From JABMPR01 sp964508765 (lineage in GTDB: Bacteria > Fidelibacterota > UBA8477 > JABMPR01): 64,000 bases of DNA. Shown piece by piece: positions 52,500 through 61,993 of the stretch (position 1 is the stretch's first letter; the number at the start of each line of letters is the position of its first letter). Under the pieces are notes generated by a model that did not search any database, was not told where the DNA came from, and worked only from the letters and a program-made list of their open reading frames with translations. The position numbers and the translations under genes are program-made. Location: positions 1 to 64,000 of the forward strand of contig CAZDVD010000004.1 in NCBI GenBank assembly GCA_964508765.1, in the 5' to 3' direction.

Positions 52500-53292
52500 T
52501 GAACTTGTTTGGGTGAGAGGTGCAGGAGAACTAGGCAGCAGTGTTGCCCATTTGCTGCATCGGGTTGGCGTACACGTATACATTTCTGACATAATTCCAC
52601 CCCTCGCGATTCGGAGACCAGTTACCTTCAGCTGCGCTCTGACTGAGGGACATTCTGTGGTAGAAAGTGTCGAAGCTAAAAGAGCAAAATCTAAGAAATT
52701 GGATTTATCCAAGACATGGAAGTACATCCCCATGTTTGAGGATGATCCTGAGAGGCTGCTAGCATTTAAACCCACTGTCGTCGTCGATGCACGTATGCTA
52801 AAAAAGTATACTCAAGATTATAGATCATGGACGGATCTGGCTATCGGATTAGGACCAGGCTTTGAAGCGAATAATAATTGCCATAGAGTTATTGAAACCA
52901 TGCGCGGTCACAATCTGGGACGCATCATCAATAATGGTGCCCCCCTGGCAGATACGGGTATTCCTGGAAAGCTTGGAGGAGAGACCCATCGACGATTAGT
53001 CAGAGCTACGCGCAGTGGTCAAATCAAATGGTCTACTCAATTTGGGGAACTTGTGACCAAAGGTCAGCAACTTGCTCTAATCAATAACGACAAGCCTGTA
53101 TTTGCACCGCTTGATGGCATTGTACGCGGCATGATCTCTGAGCACACACCCGTGGTCAAAGGAATGAAAATTGGTGATGTCGACCCCCGGGGGAAAGCTG
53201 TGCAATTCCAACAAATCTCAGAAAAAGCCCGTGGTATAGCTGCCGGTGTTTTTGAAGCAATTATTCTTCATCATAATGAGAAGAAAACATGA
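52489..53292 (+). CDS. yqeB: YqeB-family selenium-dependent molybdenum hydroxylase system protein
   Basis: The 267-residue protein begins LVWVRGAGELGSSVAHLLHRVGVHVYISD, an NAD-binding-like loop of the YqeB (EF2563) family, and continues with GLGPGFEANNNCHRVIETMRGHNLGRIINNG. It overlaps the MocA-like gene by 11 bases and the XdhC gene by four. The family is tied to selenium insertion into molybdenum hydroxylases by genome co-occurrence; its exact reaction is not established. The ATG within the previous gene is the only start that begins the conserved motif. Confidence 0.88.
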   Translation: MLDNELVWVRGAGELGSSVAHLLHRVGVHVYISDIIPPLAIRRPVTFSCALTEGHSVVESVEAKRAKSKKLDLSKTWKYIPMFEDDPERLLAFKPTVVVDARMLKKYTQDYRSWTDLAIGLGPGFEANNNCHRVIETMRGHNLGRIINNGAPLADTGIPGKLGGETHRRLVRATRSGQIKWSTQFGELVTKGQQLALINNDKPVFAPLDGIVRGMISEHTPVVKGMKIGDVDPRGKAVQFQQISEKARGIAAGVFEAIILHHNEKKT

Positions 53293-54311
53293 TTAAATCT
53301 CTCCTGACCCAATGGAAAGCACAAAGCACCAGCGGAAAAGCCATGCTGTGCTCAGTGGTTGAGTGGAAGGGATCCGTCCCCAGAAAAGACTACCCCATGA
53401 TGCTGGTCTTGGATGACGGCACCCTCCTCGGAACCATTGGTGGCGGCTCCATGGAATTGAAAGTCAGTCAGGCCGCTCTCAAAATGATTTCTCAACCGGG
53501 GTCAACCCTGTTTGATTTTGATATGACAGGGAAGGACGTGGACGCAGATGTGGGTCTGTGTGGCGGTACCTTAAAAGTATTGGTGGAACCTTTTTCATCT
53601 GAACTCGAAGCCTTTTATAAAGACATGCTCCAACGATCAGCCCAAAACCAGAAGCTCATGGTGAAAATTCATATAAATACTGGGTCACCTACTCAAGTCG
53701 AGAGACAAATTGTGACTTCTCGTAAGAACATTGAAGAAATTGATACTGATGTGGAGAAACGGCTCAAGACCATCTTTGAAAACCAGCTAACAAGATCCCT
53801 GATTCATGATGAATCCCTCTACCTCATGTGGCAGGTGTTTGCTCCGCCGACCCTCCACATTTTTGGAGCAGGACATGTGGGCCAGGCTGTGGCTCAACTT
53901 GCCCATTTTAATGAGCTCCAGGTCAAGGTTTACGATGACCGAACAGAATTGATAACTCCTGAGCGATTCCCTTACGCAGAAAGGGTTCAAACAAACTTCC
54001 CGATAAAACGGGAAGACATTTCTCACATACCTGAGCATGATTTTATCCTCATTGCCAGTCGGGAACACAAACATGACCGCGAACTTCTCGGACATGCCCT
54101 GCACATTTCAACGCGCTACATTGGACTTGTGAGTAGTACCCGGAAATGGAGGCTTCTTTCAGAGAATCTACACTCCAGAGGGTTTGCTCAAGAAGAACTG
54201 GCGAAGGTTCATGCGCCAGTAGGTCTTGATATCGATGCCCAGACCGTTCCTGAAATCGCCATCAGCATTTTATCAGAAATGATATCCGTTTATCGAGAAA
54301 AACCCGCTTGA
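53289..54311 (+). CDS. XdhC/CoxI-family molybdenum hydroxylase maturation protein
   Basis: The 340 residues hold an XdhC N-terminal domain (ATVVEWKGSVPRK-like CSVVEWKGSVPRKDYPMMLVLDDGTLLGTIGGGSME, and DADVGLCGGTLKVLVEP). A Rossmann C-terminal domain follows (TLHIFGAGHVGQAVAQLA and APVGLDIDAQTVPEIAISILSEM). XdhC inserts or sulfurates the Mo cofactor in xanthine dehydrogenase-type enzymes. It is coupled to YqeB (ATGA) and to the hydantoinase (TTGA). A conserved Cys is present in GLCGG. Confidence 0.9.
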   Translation: MIKSLLTQWKAQSTSGKAMLCSVVEWKGSVPRKDYPMMLVLDDGTLLGTIGGGSMELKVSQAALKMISQPGSTLFDFDMTGKDVDADVGLCGGTLKVLVEPFSSELEAFYKDMLQRSAQNQKLMVKIHINTGSPTQVERQIVTSRKNIEEIDTDVEKRLKTIFENQLTRSLIHDESLYLMWQVFAPPTLHIFGAGHVGQAVAQLAHFNELQVKVYDDRTELITPERFPYAERVQTNFPIKREDISHIPEHDFILIASREHKHDRELLGHALHISTRYIGLVSSTRKWRLLSENLHSRGFAQEELAKVHAPVGLDIDAQTVPEIAISILSEMISVYREKPA

Positions 54312-55648
54312 GTACTGTGCTTATAAAGCAGGGGCTGCTCATTGGTGACAACAACCAGGAATTCCAGGATATCCTTATCCGCGATGAGATCATCGTCAAG
54401 ATTGCCCCAGAAATTGAGCCCGAGGAAAGCACTAAAATTATTGACGCCCATGGGAAATGGATCTTTCCTGGAGCGATTGACCCACACACACATATGGGAG
54501 TCCCCATTAAAAGTGGCTATTCTGCGGACACATTCGCCTCAGGAACCCGTTCGGCCCTTCATGGAGGGGTAACCACCATACTGGACTTTAGCGTCCTGGA
54601 ATCGGGACAATCCCTGAGCGACAGTCTCAATGCACGTATTGAACTGGCAGGTGAGTCGCTTTGTGATGTAGGCATTCATGTGAATATCACTTGTTTTGAA
54701 CCGGAAATACTCGCAGAGATTCCAGAGCTGATCGCCAAAGGCTTTTATAGCTTTAAAGTTTTTACCACCTATGCTGAAGCTGACATGATGCTGACCTATG
54801 AGCAAATCGAGAGTGTCGCTGAAATTATCTCACAGCACAAGGGTGTTCTCATGGTTCATTCCGAGGATAATGATGTCATTACAAAGGCGTCCGCACCTTT
54901 TGCTCATGGTCATAAAACCGAACCTCGCTTGCATGGTTTGAGTCGACCTGCTGAAGCAGAGCTCGTGGCAGTGAGTCGTCTTGGAGAAATCTCATCCCGA
55001 ACGGGTTGTACTATTTACATCGTGCATTTAAATACGACAGCTGGATTGGCGAAGGCTGCTGAATATCCCCTGCTAAAAGTTGAGACCTGTCCTCACTATC
55101 TGCTGCTATCGGACAAAATGTATGAACGAACGGATGGACAGATGTATGTATCCAGTCCTCCCTTGCGTTCCGAAGCAGATTGTGAAGCATTATGGCAAGG
55201 ACTCCAGAATGGTCAGATTCACACCATCGGTTCTGATCATTGTCCCTTTTGCCAGAACGACAAACCAAGGGACACACCTTTTCAGGATATTCCCAATGGA
55301 ATGGGAGGTGTGGAAACGCTCTTCCCAATCTTACTGGCTCAATTCATGGAGCGTCAACTTGATCTGGAATTGTTTGTCCGCCTGACGAGCAGAAATCCGG
55401 CAAAAATTTTCGGACTAGATCATATCAAGGGCAATCTCAAACCAGGGTTTCATGCGGATCTACTCATTGTGGATCCCTGGTCAATCAGCACCACCTGGGA
55501 AGCCCAATTGGATACCATTCTTGACTGGAACGCCTATTCTGAATTCCCTGCATTGTTTCCAGAGATAGTCATAAGACGGGGAGAAATTGTCGTTGAAAAT
55601 GGCTCTCTGAAATCACCATCCTCAGGCACCCTGCTCAAATCAAAATAG
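54308..55648 (+). CDS. Dihydropyrimidinase/D-hydantoinase-family amidohydrolase
   Basis: The 446-residue enzyme has the dinuclear metal site: His60/His62 (DPHTHMG), the carboxylated-Lys position in FYSFKVFTTY, MVHSEDNDV, YIVHLNTTAG and GSDHCPFCQND. It opens the ring of a cyclic amide such as a hydantoin or dihydropyrimidine. The start is TTG overlapping the XdhC stop. In enteric bacteria a hydantoinase also sits among selenium-dependent hydroxylase genes (yge/yqe region), so it may act on the oxidised purine or related heterocycle. Confidence 0.9.
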   Translation: MSTVLIKQGLLIGDNNQEFQDILIRDEIIVKIAPEIEPEESTKIIDAHGKWIFPGAIDPHTHMGVPIKSGYSADTFASGTRSALHGGVTTILDFSVLESGQSLSDSLNARIELAGESLCDVGIHVNITCFEPEILAEIPELIAKGFYSFKVFTTYAEADMMLTYEQIESVAEIISQHKGVLMVHSEDNDVITKASAPFAHGHKTEPRLHGLSRPAEAELVAVSRLGEISSRTGCTIYIVHLNTTAGLAKAAEYPLLKVETCPHYLLLSDKMYERTDGQMYVSSPPLRSEADCEALWQGLQNGQIHTIGSDHCPFCQNDKPRDTPFQDIPNGMGGVETLFPILLAQFMERQLDLELFVRLTSRNPAKIFGLDHIKGNLKPGFHADLLIVDPWSISTTWEAQLDTILDWNAYSEFPALFPEIVIRRGEIVVENGSLKSPSSGTLLKSK

Positions 55649-55706
55649 CTACACCTTACCAAAAAAGATATTCCTTACCCGAGAATTGAGGTTAGCCTAG
55701 CAGCCT

Positions 55707-56876
55707 ATGCAAAAAGCCCGACAAGATCGTATGTTCCTTTTTCTTGCTGTTATGTCCATTGTGACAACCATGGGCTTTCAGGTTTGGCGTACCCTCTTTA
55801 ACAATTTTGCCGTAGATGTCGTAGGGTTAGGTGGCAACCACATTGGGGTCATTCAATCCGTGAGGGAAGTCCCCGGTTTTTTGGCTCTCCTCGTCGTTTT
55901 TGTAACTCTCGTCATCAAAGAGCACCGCCTTTCAGCCATATCCGTTGCCATTCTAGGTATTGGAATCAGTTTTACAGGCGTATTTCCCTCGTTTACAGGT
56001 TTGATTTTCACGACTCTCCTGATGAGCTTTGGTTTTCACTATTTTGAAACCACCAATCAATCCCTAACCCTACAATACTTTGATACACATACCTCCCCCT
56101 GGGTCATGGGAAAGCTGCGCAGCTATTCTTCTGCCTCCGCCATTGTCATCGGTTTTGTTTTACTGGGTGCCAGCTCTGTTCTCAGCTATGAATTGATGTT
56201 TGGTATATTAGGTGGACTCATCGTTATTGCCGGAATCTGGGGGATGTTTCAGAACCCCACCCGAGAGGATGTGGTTCCCCAACAAAAAAAGATGATCTTC
56301 AGGAAACGCTACAGCCTGTATTATTTCCTCACCTTCATGGCTGGAGCCCGTCGTCAAATCTTTGTGGCTTTCGCCGTTTTTCTTCTCGTGGAAAAATTCC
56401 ACTTCAGTGTCAAAGAAATTACCATGCTCTTTATGCTCAACAATGCCATCAATTATTTCCTGAGCCCCCTGATTGGAAAAGCCATAATCCGTTTTGGTGA
56501 GCAAAAGGTTCTCTCCACCGAATACCTGAGTTTGATCTTTGTTTTTATTGCCTATGCTACCGTTGAAACCAAAGCAGTTATGGCAGTCCTATATATTCTT
56601 GATCATATCTTCTTCAATTTTTCCATGGCTATCCGTACCTTCTTCCAAAAAGTGGGTGATGCTGACCATATGGCTCCCACCATGGCCATGGGTTTCACCA
56701 TCAATCACATCGCTGCTGTAGTTATTCCTGTTTTGGGAGGCCTGGCGTGGATTGTTGACTATCGGATTCCGTTTATTGCCGGTGCTGTGATGAGCGTTAT
56801 TTCACTTATCGCCGTTCAATTTATTTCAGGGAGTATCCGCAAGGCGGAGATCAGACACACAGCCATGACCACTTAG
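55707..56876 (+). CDS. MFS-family membrane transporter
   Basis: The 389-residue protein has about 11 or 12 hydrophobic helices with an MFS layout and a basic loop in the middle (NPTREDVVPQQKKMIFRKRY). It belongs to a prokaryotic group without characterised substrate. Placed 58 bases after the hydantoinase, it is likely part of the same unit, perhaps carrying the heterocyclic substrate. It ends four bases into the convergent DCC gene. Confidence 0.82.
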   Translation: MQKARQDRMFLFLAVMSIVTTMGFQVWRTLFNNFAVDVVGLGGNHIGVIQSVREVPGFLALLVVFVTLVIKEHRLSAISVAILGIGISFTGVFPSFTGLIFTTLLMSFGFHYFETTNQSLTLQYFDTHTSPWVMGKLRSYSSASAIVIGFVLLGASSVLSYELMFGILGGLIVIAGIWGMFQNPTREDVVPQQKKMIFRKRYSLYYFLTFMAGARRQIFVAFAVFLLVEKFHFSVKEITMLFMLNNAINYFLSPLIGKAIIRFGEQKVLSTEYLSLIFVFIAYATVETKAVMAVLYILDHIFFNFSMAIRTFFQKVGDADHMAPTMAMGFTINHIAAVVIPVLGGLAWIVDYRIPFIAGAVMSVISLIAVQFISGSIRKAEIRHTAMTT

Positions 56877-57292
56877 GAGAGAAAGCGGTCTTCCAACTCA
56901 CGCATGGGAATCATACAGACATCCTTTTTGCCAAACCAAGCATATCTATTCCCAGCGATCCAGTCATATATCCAATCGCGCAATGACCGAGGCAGAATTC
57001 TCAATATCGCCAATAGTCCATATAAGCCCCCCAGTAAGTGAAAAACATCCAGGACAGCATCACTTTTAATTGAACATGATTCATTTTGAATCAGAACGAC
57101 AGAATCAATATCCTCTTGCTTAAGATCATTTTGAGCAAGCAGGGCTTGTCCCAATTCCGACTGTAAACTGGTAAAACGAAAGAGACCTTGGGGATCCCGC
57201 TTTATCACAGACAACACGGTCCGACTACATAAATTGCAATAGCCATCAAAAAGCAAGACAGGGTGCTCCAATATGGCGGTCCTTTTAGGCAT
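56873..57292 (-). CDS. DCC-family thiol-disulfide oxidoreductase-like protein (DUF393)
   Basis: The 139-residue protein opens VLLFDGYCNLCSRTVLSVIKRD with the DCC-family Asp and a CxxC pair (CNLC). It continues FRFTSLQSELGQALL, typical of DUF393. It probably has a thioredoxin-like role in the cytosol. It is convergent with the MFS gene and divergent from the selenoprotein gene, with which it shares a redox theme. Confidence 0.85.
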   Translation of the reverse strand: MPKRTAILEHPVLLFDGYCNLCSRTVLSVIKRDPQGLFRFTSLQSELGQALLAQNDLKQEDIDSVVLIQNESCSIKSDAVLDVFHLLGGLYGLLAILRILPRSLRDWIYDWIAGNRYAWFGKKDVCMIPMRELEDRFLS

Positions 57293-57368
57293 CCTCTGAT
57301 TCTAATCCAATTTTTCAGGAGTTGTCAAGCTGTGTTTCAAAATTTAGTTTAAACAGAAGGAGAAAAGC

Positions 57369-57596
57369 ATGCAAATTAAAATCGAGTACTGCGTCATCTG
57401 AAACTACTTACCACGAGCAACCAGTCTGGTTGCAGGTATTTTAGATAAATTTGGTAATAAAGTCGAAAACCTAACCATCCTGCCCTCATCAGGAGGAGCA
57501 TACAATATCTGGAAAGATGATAAATTGATCTTTTCAAAACATGAGGTGAGTCGCTTTCCCTTTAGTGATGACGAGGTGATTAATAAACTCAGATAA
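57369..57596 (+). CDS. selW: SelW/Rdx-family selenoprotein (CxxU, in-frame UGA at residue 11)
   Basis: Read through UGA at 57399-57401, this 75-residue protein is MQIKIEYCVI-U-NYLPRATSLVAGIL... with SGGAYNIW and FSKHEVSRFPFSDDEV. The CxxU motif (Cys8, Sec11) and the PRA that follows are the signature of the SelW/Rdx thioredoxin-like family, where the position is Cys or Sec. AGAAGGAGAAAAGC is a strong ribosome site, and a SECIS-like hairpin follows the UGA. Without UGA readthrough the gene would be a 10-residue stub. The family is a redox-active glutathione- or thioredoxin-linked protein; the exact role is unsettled. Confidence 0.88.
57417..57433 (+). promoter_or_regulatory. SECIS-like hairpin of the SelW gene
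   Basis: Fifteen bases after the UGA, GCAACC pairs perfectly with GGTTGC around AGTCT (an A-T closing pair gives GTC). Size and position match bacterial SECIS elements, and the loop keeps the G-U pair of nucleotides. Confidence 0.75.
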
Positions 57597-57640
57597 AGGC
57601 TTTCCAGGATTCAAACGACTAACCTGCTTGTAAATAAGTC

Positions 57641-57672
57641 GACCCAGGTTCAATTTGACTCTGGGTCTTTTT
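57641..57672 (+). terminator. Intrinsic terminator after the SelW gene
   Basis: GACCCAG / CTGGGTC with a 13-nt loop, followed by TTTTTAA. Confidence 0.75.
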
Positions 57673-57827
57673 AATTTACCCTCTTTAGACACCCTTCGAA
57701 AACAGCATTAAGTATTATGATTGTTAAGGTTTTGATATTTGCAGGTAGGCACGAACGCATTTAGTTTGGTAAGAAGATTTACAAACTTGTTGAGGCATAG
57801 ATCATCACGACATATATGGAGATAGCC

Positions 57828-57995
57828 ATGACAAAAAAAGTGGGAATTCTGACGAGCTTGCTGATTCTCTGTTTTGCAGTTGCTCAAGCAAAACAAATTG
57901 AGGTCAAGGGTGATCCAGTCGCCATGAGTAGATCTGGTGAATATTATATGGGTCCCATCTGGTCACCATCTGGTGATCAGATGGTTCTGAAATAG
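57828..57995 (+). pseudogene. Truncated TolB-like beta-propeller gene fragment
   Basis: The 55 codons contain a complete signal peptide (LLILCFAVAQAKQ) and the first propeller motif GPIWSPSGDQMVLK, then stop at TAG. TolB-like proteins normally run 300 residues or more. The adjacent downstream frame restarts with a second signal-like segment, so this seems to be a broken tandem copy. Confidence 0.65.
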
Positions 57996-58054
57996 AGAAA
58001 TAAATTTGGCATTTAAGCCAGATCACATGATTCAAAGCCTTCGATTATTATGTT

Positions 58055-59057
58055 TTGGGGGGGTTCACATGCGACATATCGCATAGAAACATAAACAGTA
58101 ACGGGGGACTAGAAAAACCTCCCCGGGGAAGTAGTACCTCGAAAATTAAATCTTTTGTTTTGATTTTAGTCGTGGCCTCTGGTCTTCTGGCTAAAGACAT
58201 CGTCATTGAAGACACTCGCGTGCTTCTGAATGATCCCACAAGTCCCTTTTATTTTCCTGTCTACACCGTTGATTGTGAATCCATTTTAATGACTCAAAAT
58301 GCCTATACTGGACTCTGGATTCTAAATAGATCCTCAGAGGAAATCAGCCAGCTCACAAATTCACAAGGTGCCGGATTCCAGCCCCGCAGTCTCTCAAATG
58401 GTGCCATTATTTACCGACATGATGAATATGAAAAAGGCCGAAAATTTACATCCCTTTACAAAGCGGATGCCAGTGGAAAACACCTCATCGCCGCCGCAGC
58501 CCGGTTTGTTTCATCGGCCAATATGGTCGATGACCGAATGATTTACCTCATCGATGAATCCCCTGCCATACACAATGGAATCACCGGACAACGTGAAAGC
58601 AGTCTGGCAGACTAGACAACGGTTCTCAATGACAGGCTTACTTTAAAGTTTTTGCAGGGAGGGAATACCACTGTCATCGCCCCACAAGGTGAAGGAAATT
58701 ACATCTGGTCAGAAATGTCCCCAACTGGTGATAAGCTGGTCTATACCAAAACAGGTGAGGGAACTTTTGTATGTGACCTCAATGGAGCTATTATTTCCGA
58801 CCTGGGCCTATGCCCATGCTTCCCAATGGTCCCCAGATGGAGAATATCTCGTCTACATGAAGGATATGGATGACGGAGAACAATTTACAGCCTCTGAAAT
58901 TTGGGTTTCAACCGCAGATGGTTCCCAGCAATGGATGATCACAGATACTCACGACAAAATTGAAATGTATCCACAGTGGTCACCTGATGGAAACAGCATT
59001 GTCTATCATTCGCTTCGGGGTGAATTGATTGAAACAACTATTCAGATCACAGACTAA
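58055..59057 (+). pseudogene. Damaged TolB-like beta-propeller gene
   Basis: A hydrophobic leader (IKSFVLILVVASGLLAKD) and propeller repeats such as WSPDGEYLVYMKDMDDG and PQWSPDGNSIVYHS are spread over frames. A TAG at 58612-58614 interrupts the reading (SLAD-stop-TTVLND), and a frameshift near 58805 is needed to join SDLG to AYAHASQWSPDG. No good start codon with a ribosome site precedes the leader. It would have been a secreted sugar- or protein-binding propeller of about 300 residues. Two independent lesions argue for real decay. Confidence 0.7.
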
Positions 59058-59066
59058 GAGGTTAAG

Positions 59067-61022
59067 ATGAAAAAAAGCATTCTACTCCTACTTGTGATTG
59101 TTTCCATTTCACTTTCCCAGGACCTAACCGGAGTAAGAATCTGTATTGATCCCGGTCATGGTGGTCATGAATCTGACGATAGATATATGAGCACAACCGG
59201 TTTTTGGGAATCCGAGTCGAATTTGACCAAGGGTTTGGAGTTGAGAGATATTCTTTTAGGCTTGGGTGCTGACGTGGCGGTTACCCGAACCGGAAATTAT
59301 GACCCCCCTCCCGTTGAGCCATATTATGGTGGGACGACAGATGATCCCTCACTTTCAGAGAGAGTAGGTATGGCCAATTCGTTTCAGGCGGATTACTTCA
59401 ACAGTAACCATAGCAATGGTTATAATGGCACAGCCAACTATACCATGGTTATTTATAATGGGACCAGCACCAATCCAACTTTTCCCGCTGCTCGTACCAT
59501 GGCAAATTACATGGCTCCACTGATACATGAGGTAGATTATACAACCCACAGCACCGTCATTGGTGATCTGACCTTGAACCCTACATGGACCAACGGGTAT
59601 GGTGTACTCTATCCTGCAAATATGCCAGCGACTATTTCTGAGGGGTCCTTCCACGATTACATCCCTGAATCCTGGCGTCTGATGAATCTCGATTACCGTA
59701 AACATGAAGCTCGTGCTCTGGCAAGAAGCTATCTGCAATATTTTAATGAACCTGGGTCTTCTTCTGGATGGGAATCAAGATGGTACTGGTGGAGATGACT
59801 GGTCCATTATATTTAGAACAGGACCTCCTGATTTTTCTCCCCCCAATATTGTCCATACATCTTCCAGCTCTGCACTTGAAAATATGGATTTACAGCCCAT
59901 TTTCAATATCGTTTGGGATGAACCCATTAATCCTGCAAGCGTTTCACCTGAATTAATTAAACTCGAACGTATGCTTAACCTTTCTGCTGAAAACACCTAT
60001 CTGGAACATTTTGTTCAAGATGGGAAAAGTATGGTTGTCTTATATGCCGAAAATAGACTTTATGAAGAAGAAAATTATCGAGTTGTGATTTTTCCGGGTA
60101 TTGAGGATCAACTTGGAAATGTACAAACTGAAGGTACTGTAATAAATTTTACGACGGCTGAATATGATTATAGCGTAACTGCCATCGATGATTTTGAATC
60201 AGGTCTTGAATCAAATTGGTTTTTACCCAGTGACTCTGGTGGCACCACAGGGATAATAGGTGCATGGACTTCACAATCGGAAAACAGCTCCATTACAGTG
60301 GTGAATAAAAATAGCAACAAATCTATGAAGTTACAATATGCCTGGGATACTGCAGCAGGATCCTGGCTTATCCGAGAATATTTAGCCAGCTGTCCTCCCC
60401 GCAGTGTTCCTTTTACCTCAAGTTCGATTATGCAGGTATATATCTTTGGTGATGGAAATGGCAATAAATTCCGATTCTGTGTCGATGACAATGTAACTGC
60501 AGATGGTGGTCTCCATGAGGTCAGTCCCTGGACCACTATTGATTGGTATGGTTGGAAGCTTGTGACCTAGGACATGTCAGTAGATAGCACCGGAATCTGG
60601 CTTGGAGATGGTGTATTGAATGGCACGCTTGAATTCGATAGCATGCATTTTACTTACACAAATGGTTAACCCAACATCGGTACCTACTACATTGATGAGC
60701 TTCGCGTGGTCACCCGAGCTTATGTTGCACTTGATGAAGCTGAGGACCTACTTCCCTTTGAGTTTGCCCTCTTGCCTAACTATCCCAACCCTTTTAACCC
60801 ATGAACCAGCATTCCTTTTACACTGCCAGAACAAGCAGATGTATCCGTTCGCGTTTATGATCTCAAGGGGGACATGAGGTTGTCCACTTAATCAGTGGTC
60901 CCATGGCTGCAGGACATCATGTAACGCGCTGGAATGCTTCGGACATGTCTTCTGGTCTTTATCTTGTCAAAATGACGGCCAATGATATCTCCATCACACG
61001 AAAGATCACCGTTCTGAAGTAA
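59067..61022 (+). pseudogene. Damaged N-acetylmuramoyl-L-alanine amidase with T9SS sorting tail
   Basis: The first 243 codons (to 59798) form an intact amidase_3 domain with a signal peptide (ends SLSQ). The zinc-site residues are IDPGHGGHE, ESESNLTKG, NSNHSNG and ISEGSFHDYIPE. A frameshift near 59755-59790 leads to a big-Ig-like and galactose-binding-like region. In-frame TAG (60568), TAA (60667) and TGA (60802), and a G-run frameshift near 60870, then break the type IX sorting tail NPFNP...TLPEQADVSVRVYDLKG, which ends ITVLK. A truncated but active amidase may still be made, without the export tail. The lesion number indicates decay. Confidence 0.8.
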
Positions 61023-61031
61023 CTTGGAATC

Positions 61032-61943
61032 ATGAGCAAAACGAACTATATGCCATACATGAGAATAACCCTCACCATCATCATGCTGTTGGCTGGTCTA
61101 TTTGTCTATGCAGATCGCGACTCTAAACACGGGTCTGCACCAGCCAGTTGGTCCAATCAGGTTGAAAAAGACCTGGTGAACCTGATTGCTAAGAATGAAC
61201 AAGCCAGACAGGTGTACGGGAGTGTTATTAAACGTTTGCGCCGCAGTGGTGTCCCGGCTGCTTATGCCTGGCAGGTATTCTCAAACCCCGGCATTAAAAT
61301 TGAAACCAATATTTCAGATCGCTTTGCCAAGCCGGCTGAAAAAATGGAATATACGGACTACCGCCGGATATTTGTGAACACCAAGCGTATTGATGGTGGC
61401 GTTAAATTCTACAATGAGCACGCCGAGCTCCTACATCGTGTGGCAAAGCAATATGGTGTGGATCCCTTTCTTATCCTCAGTTTTGTCGGTGTAGAAACTC
61501 AATACGGCTTATATGCATCATCCTACCCCGTGTTTAATTCCCTGCATACCATCATTCACAACATCCCCCGTCGCGCAAAATGGGCAGAAGATGAAATGGT
61601 CGCCTGGTTTATGATCTGCAGGGTGGATGGATTGGGACCGCATGATGTGAAGGGATCATATGCTGGTGCCTTTGGCTATGGACAATTCATGCCCACCAGC
61701 TTTAAAAGTTATGCAGTAGATATGGATGGTGATGGGGTTCGAGAACCCTTCGAATGGGCCGATGTCATGGCCAGCATTGCAAATTATTTGCTCAAACGAG
61801 GTAACTACGATATAAGCAGTACAGATTTTTCCGAGAATTCGGCCAACTGGCGAGCTGTCTGGAAATACAATCCCTCAAAAAATTATGTCAGGGCTGTCCT
61901 GGAACTCCGCTCCCAACTTCAGCAAGCCATAGAAAAATCTTAG
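61032..61943 (+). CDS. mltB: Membrane-bound lytic murein transglycosylase B-like
   Basis: The 303-residue enzyme has an N-terminal signal/anchor (about 10-27, ending YADRD). It matches MltB motifs: FILSFVGVETQYGLYASSYPVFNSLHTI (catalytic Glu in VETQYG), GPHDVKGSYAGAFGYGQFMPTSFKSYAVDMDGDG and NWRAVWKYNPSKNYVRAVLEL. It cleaves peptidoglycan glycan strands with anhydro product. It follows the broken amidase by nine bases, so a cell-wall pair may have been here. Intact in length and motifs. Confidence 0.9.
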   Translation: MSKTNYMPYMRITLTIIMLLAGLFVYADRDSKHGSAPASWSNQVEKDLVNLIAKNEQARQVYGSVIKRLRRSGVPAAYAWQVFSNPGIKIETNISDRFAKPAEKMEYTDYRRIFVNTKRIDGGVKFYNEHAELLHRVAKQYGVDPFLILSFVGVETQYGLYASSYPVFNSLHTIIHNIPRRAKWAEDEMVAWFMICRVDGLGPHDVKGSYAGAFGYGQFMPTSFKSYAVDMDGDGVREPFEWADVMASIANYLLKRGNYDISSTDFSENSANWRAVWKYNPSKNYVRAVLELRSQLQQAIEKS

Positions 61944-61965
61944 CACTTCCCTGCGTTATCACTCC

Positions 61966-61993
61966 AACCACTAAGAGTTTCCTCTTAGTGGTT
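61966..61993. terminator. Long hairpin between convergent genes
   Basis: AACCACTAAGAG / CTCTTAGTGGTT with a four-base loop, 12 perfect pairs. It overlaps the stop of the reverse membrane-protein gene. The following T run is weak, so it may instead protect RNA ends. Confidence 0.6.

Noticed and set aside
60802..60804. In-frame UGA of the amidase pseudogene as a selenocysteine codon
   Set aside because: It lies in the sorting motif (NPFNP-stop-TSIP) where the family has Ser, next to TAG, TAA and frameshift lesions, and no hairpin follows. It is gene decay.
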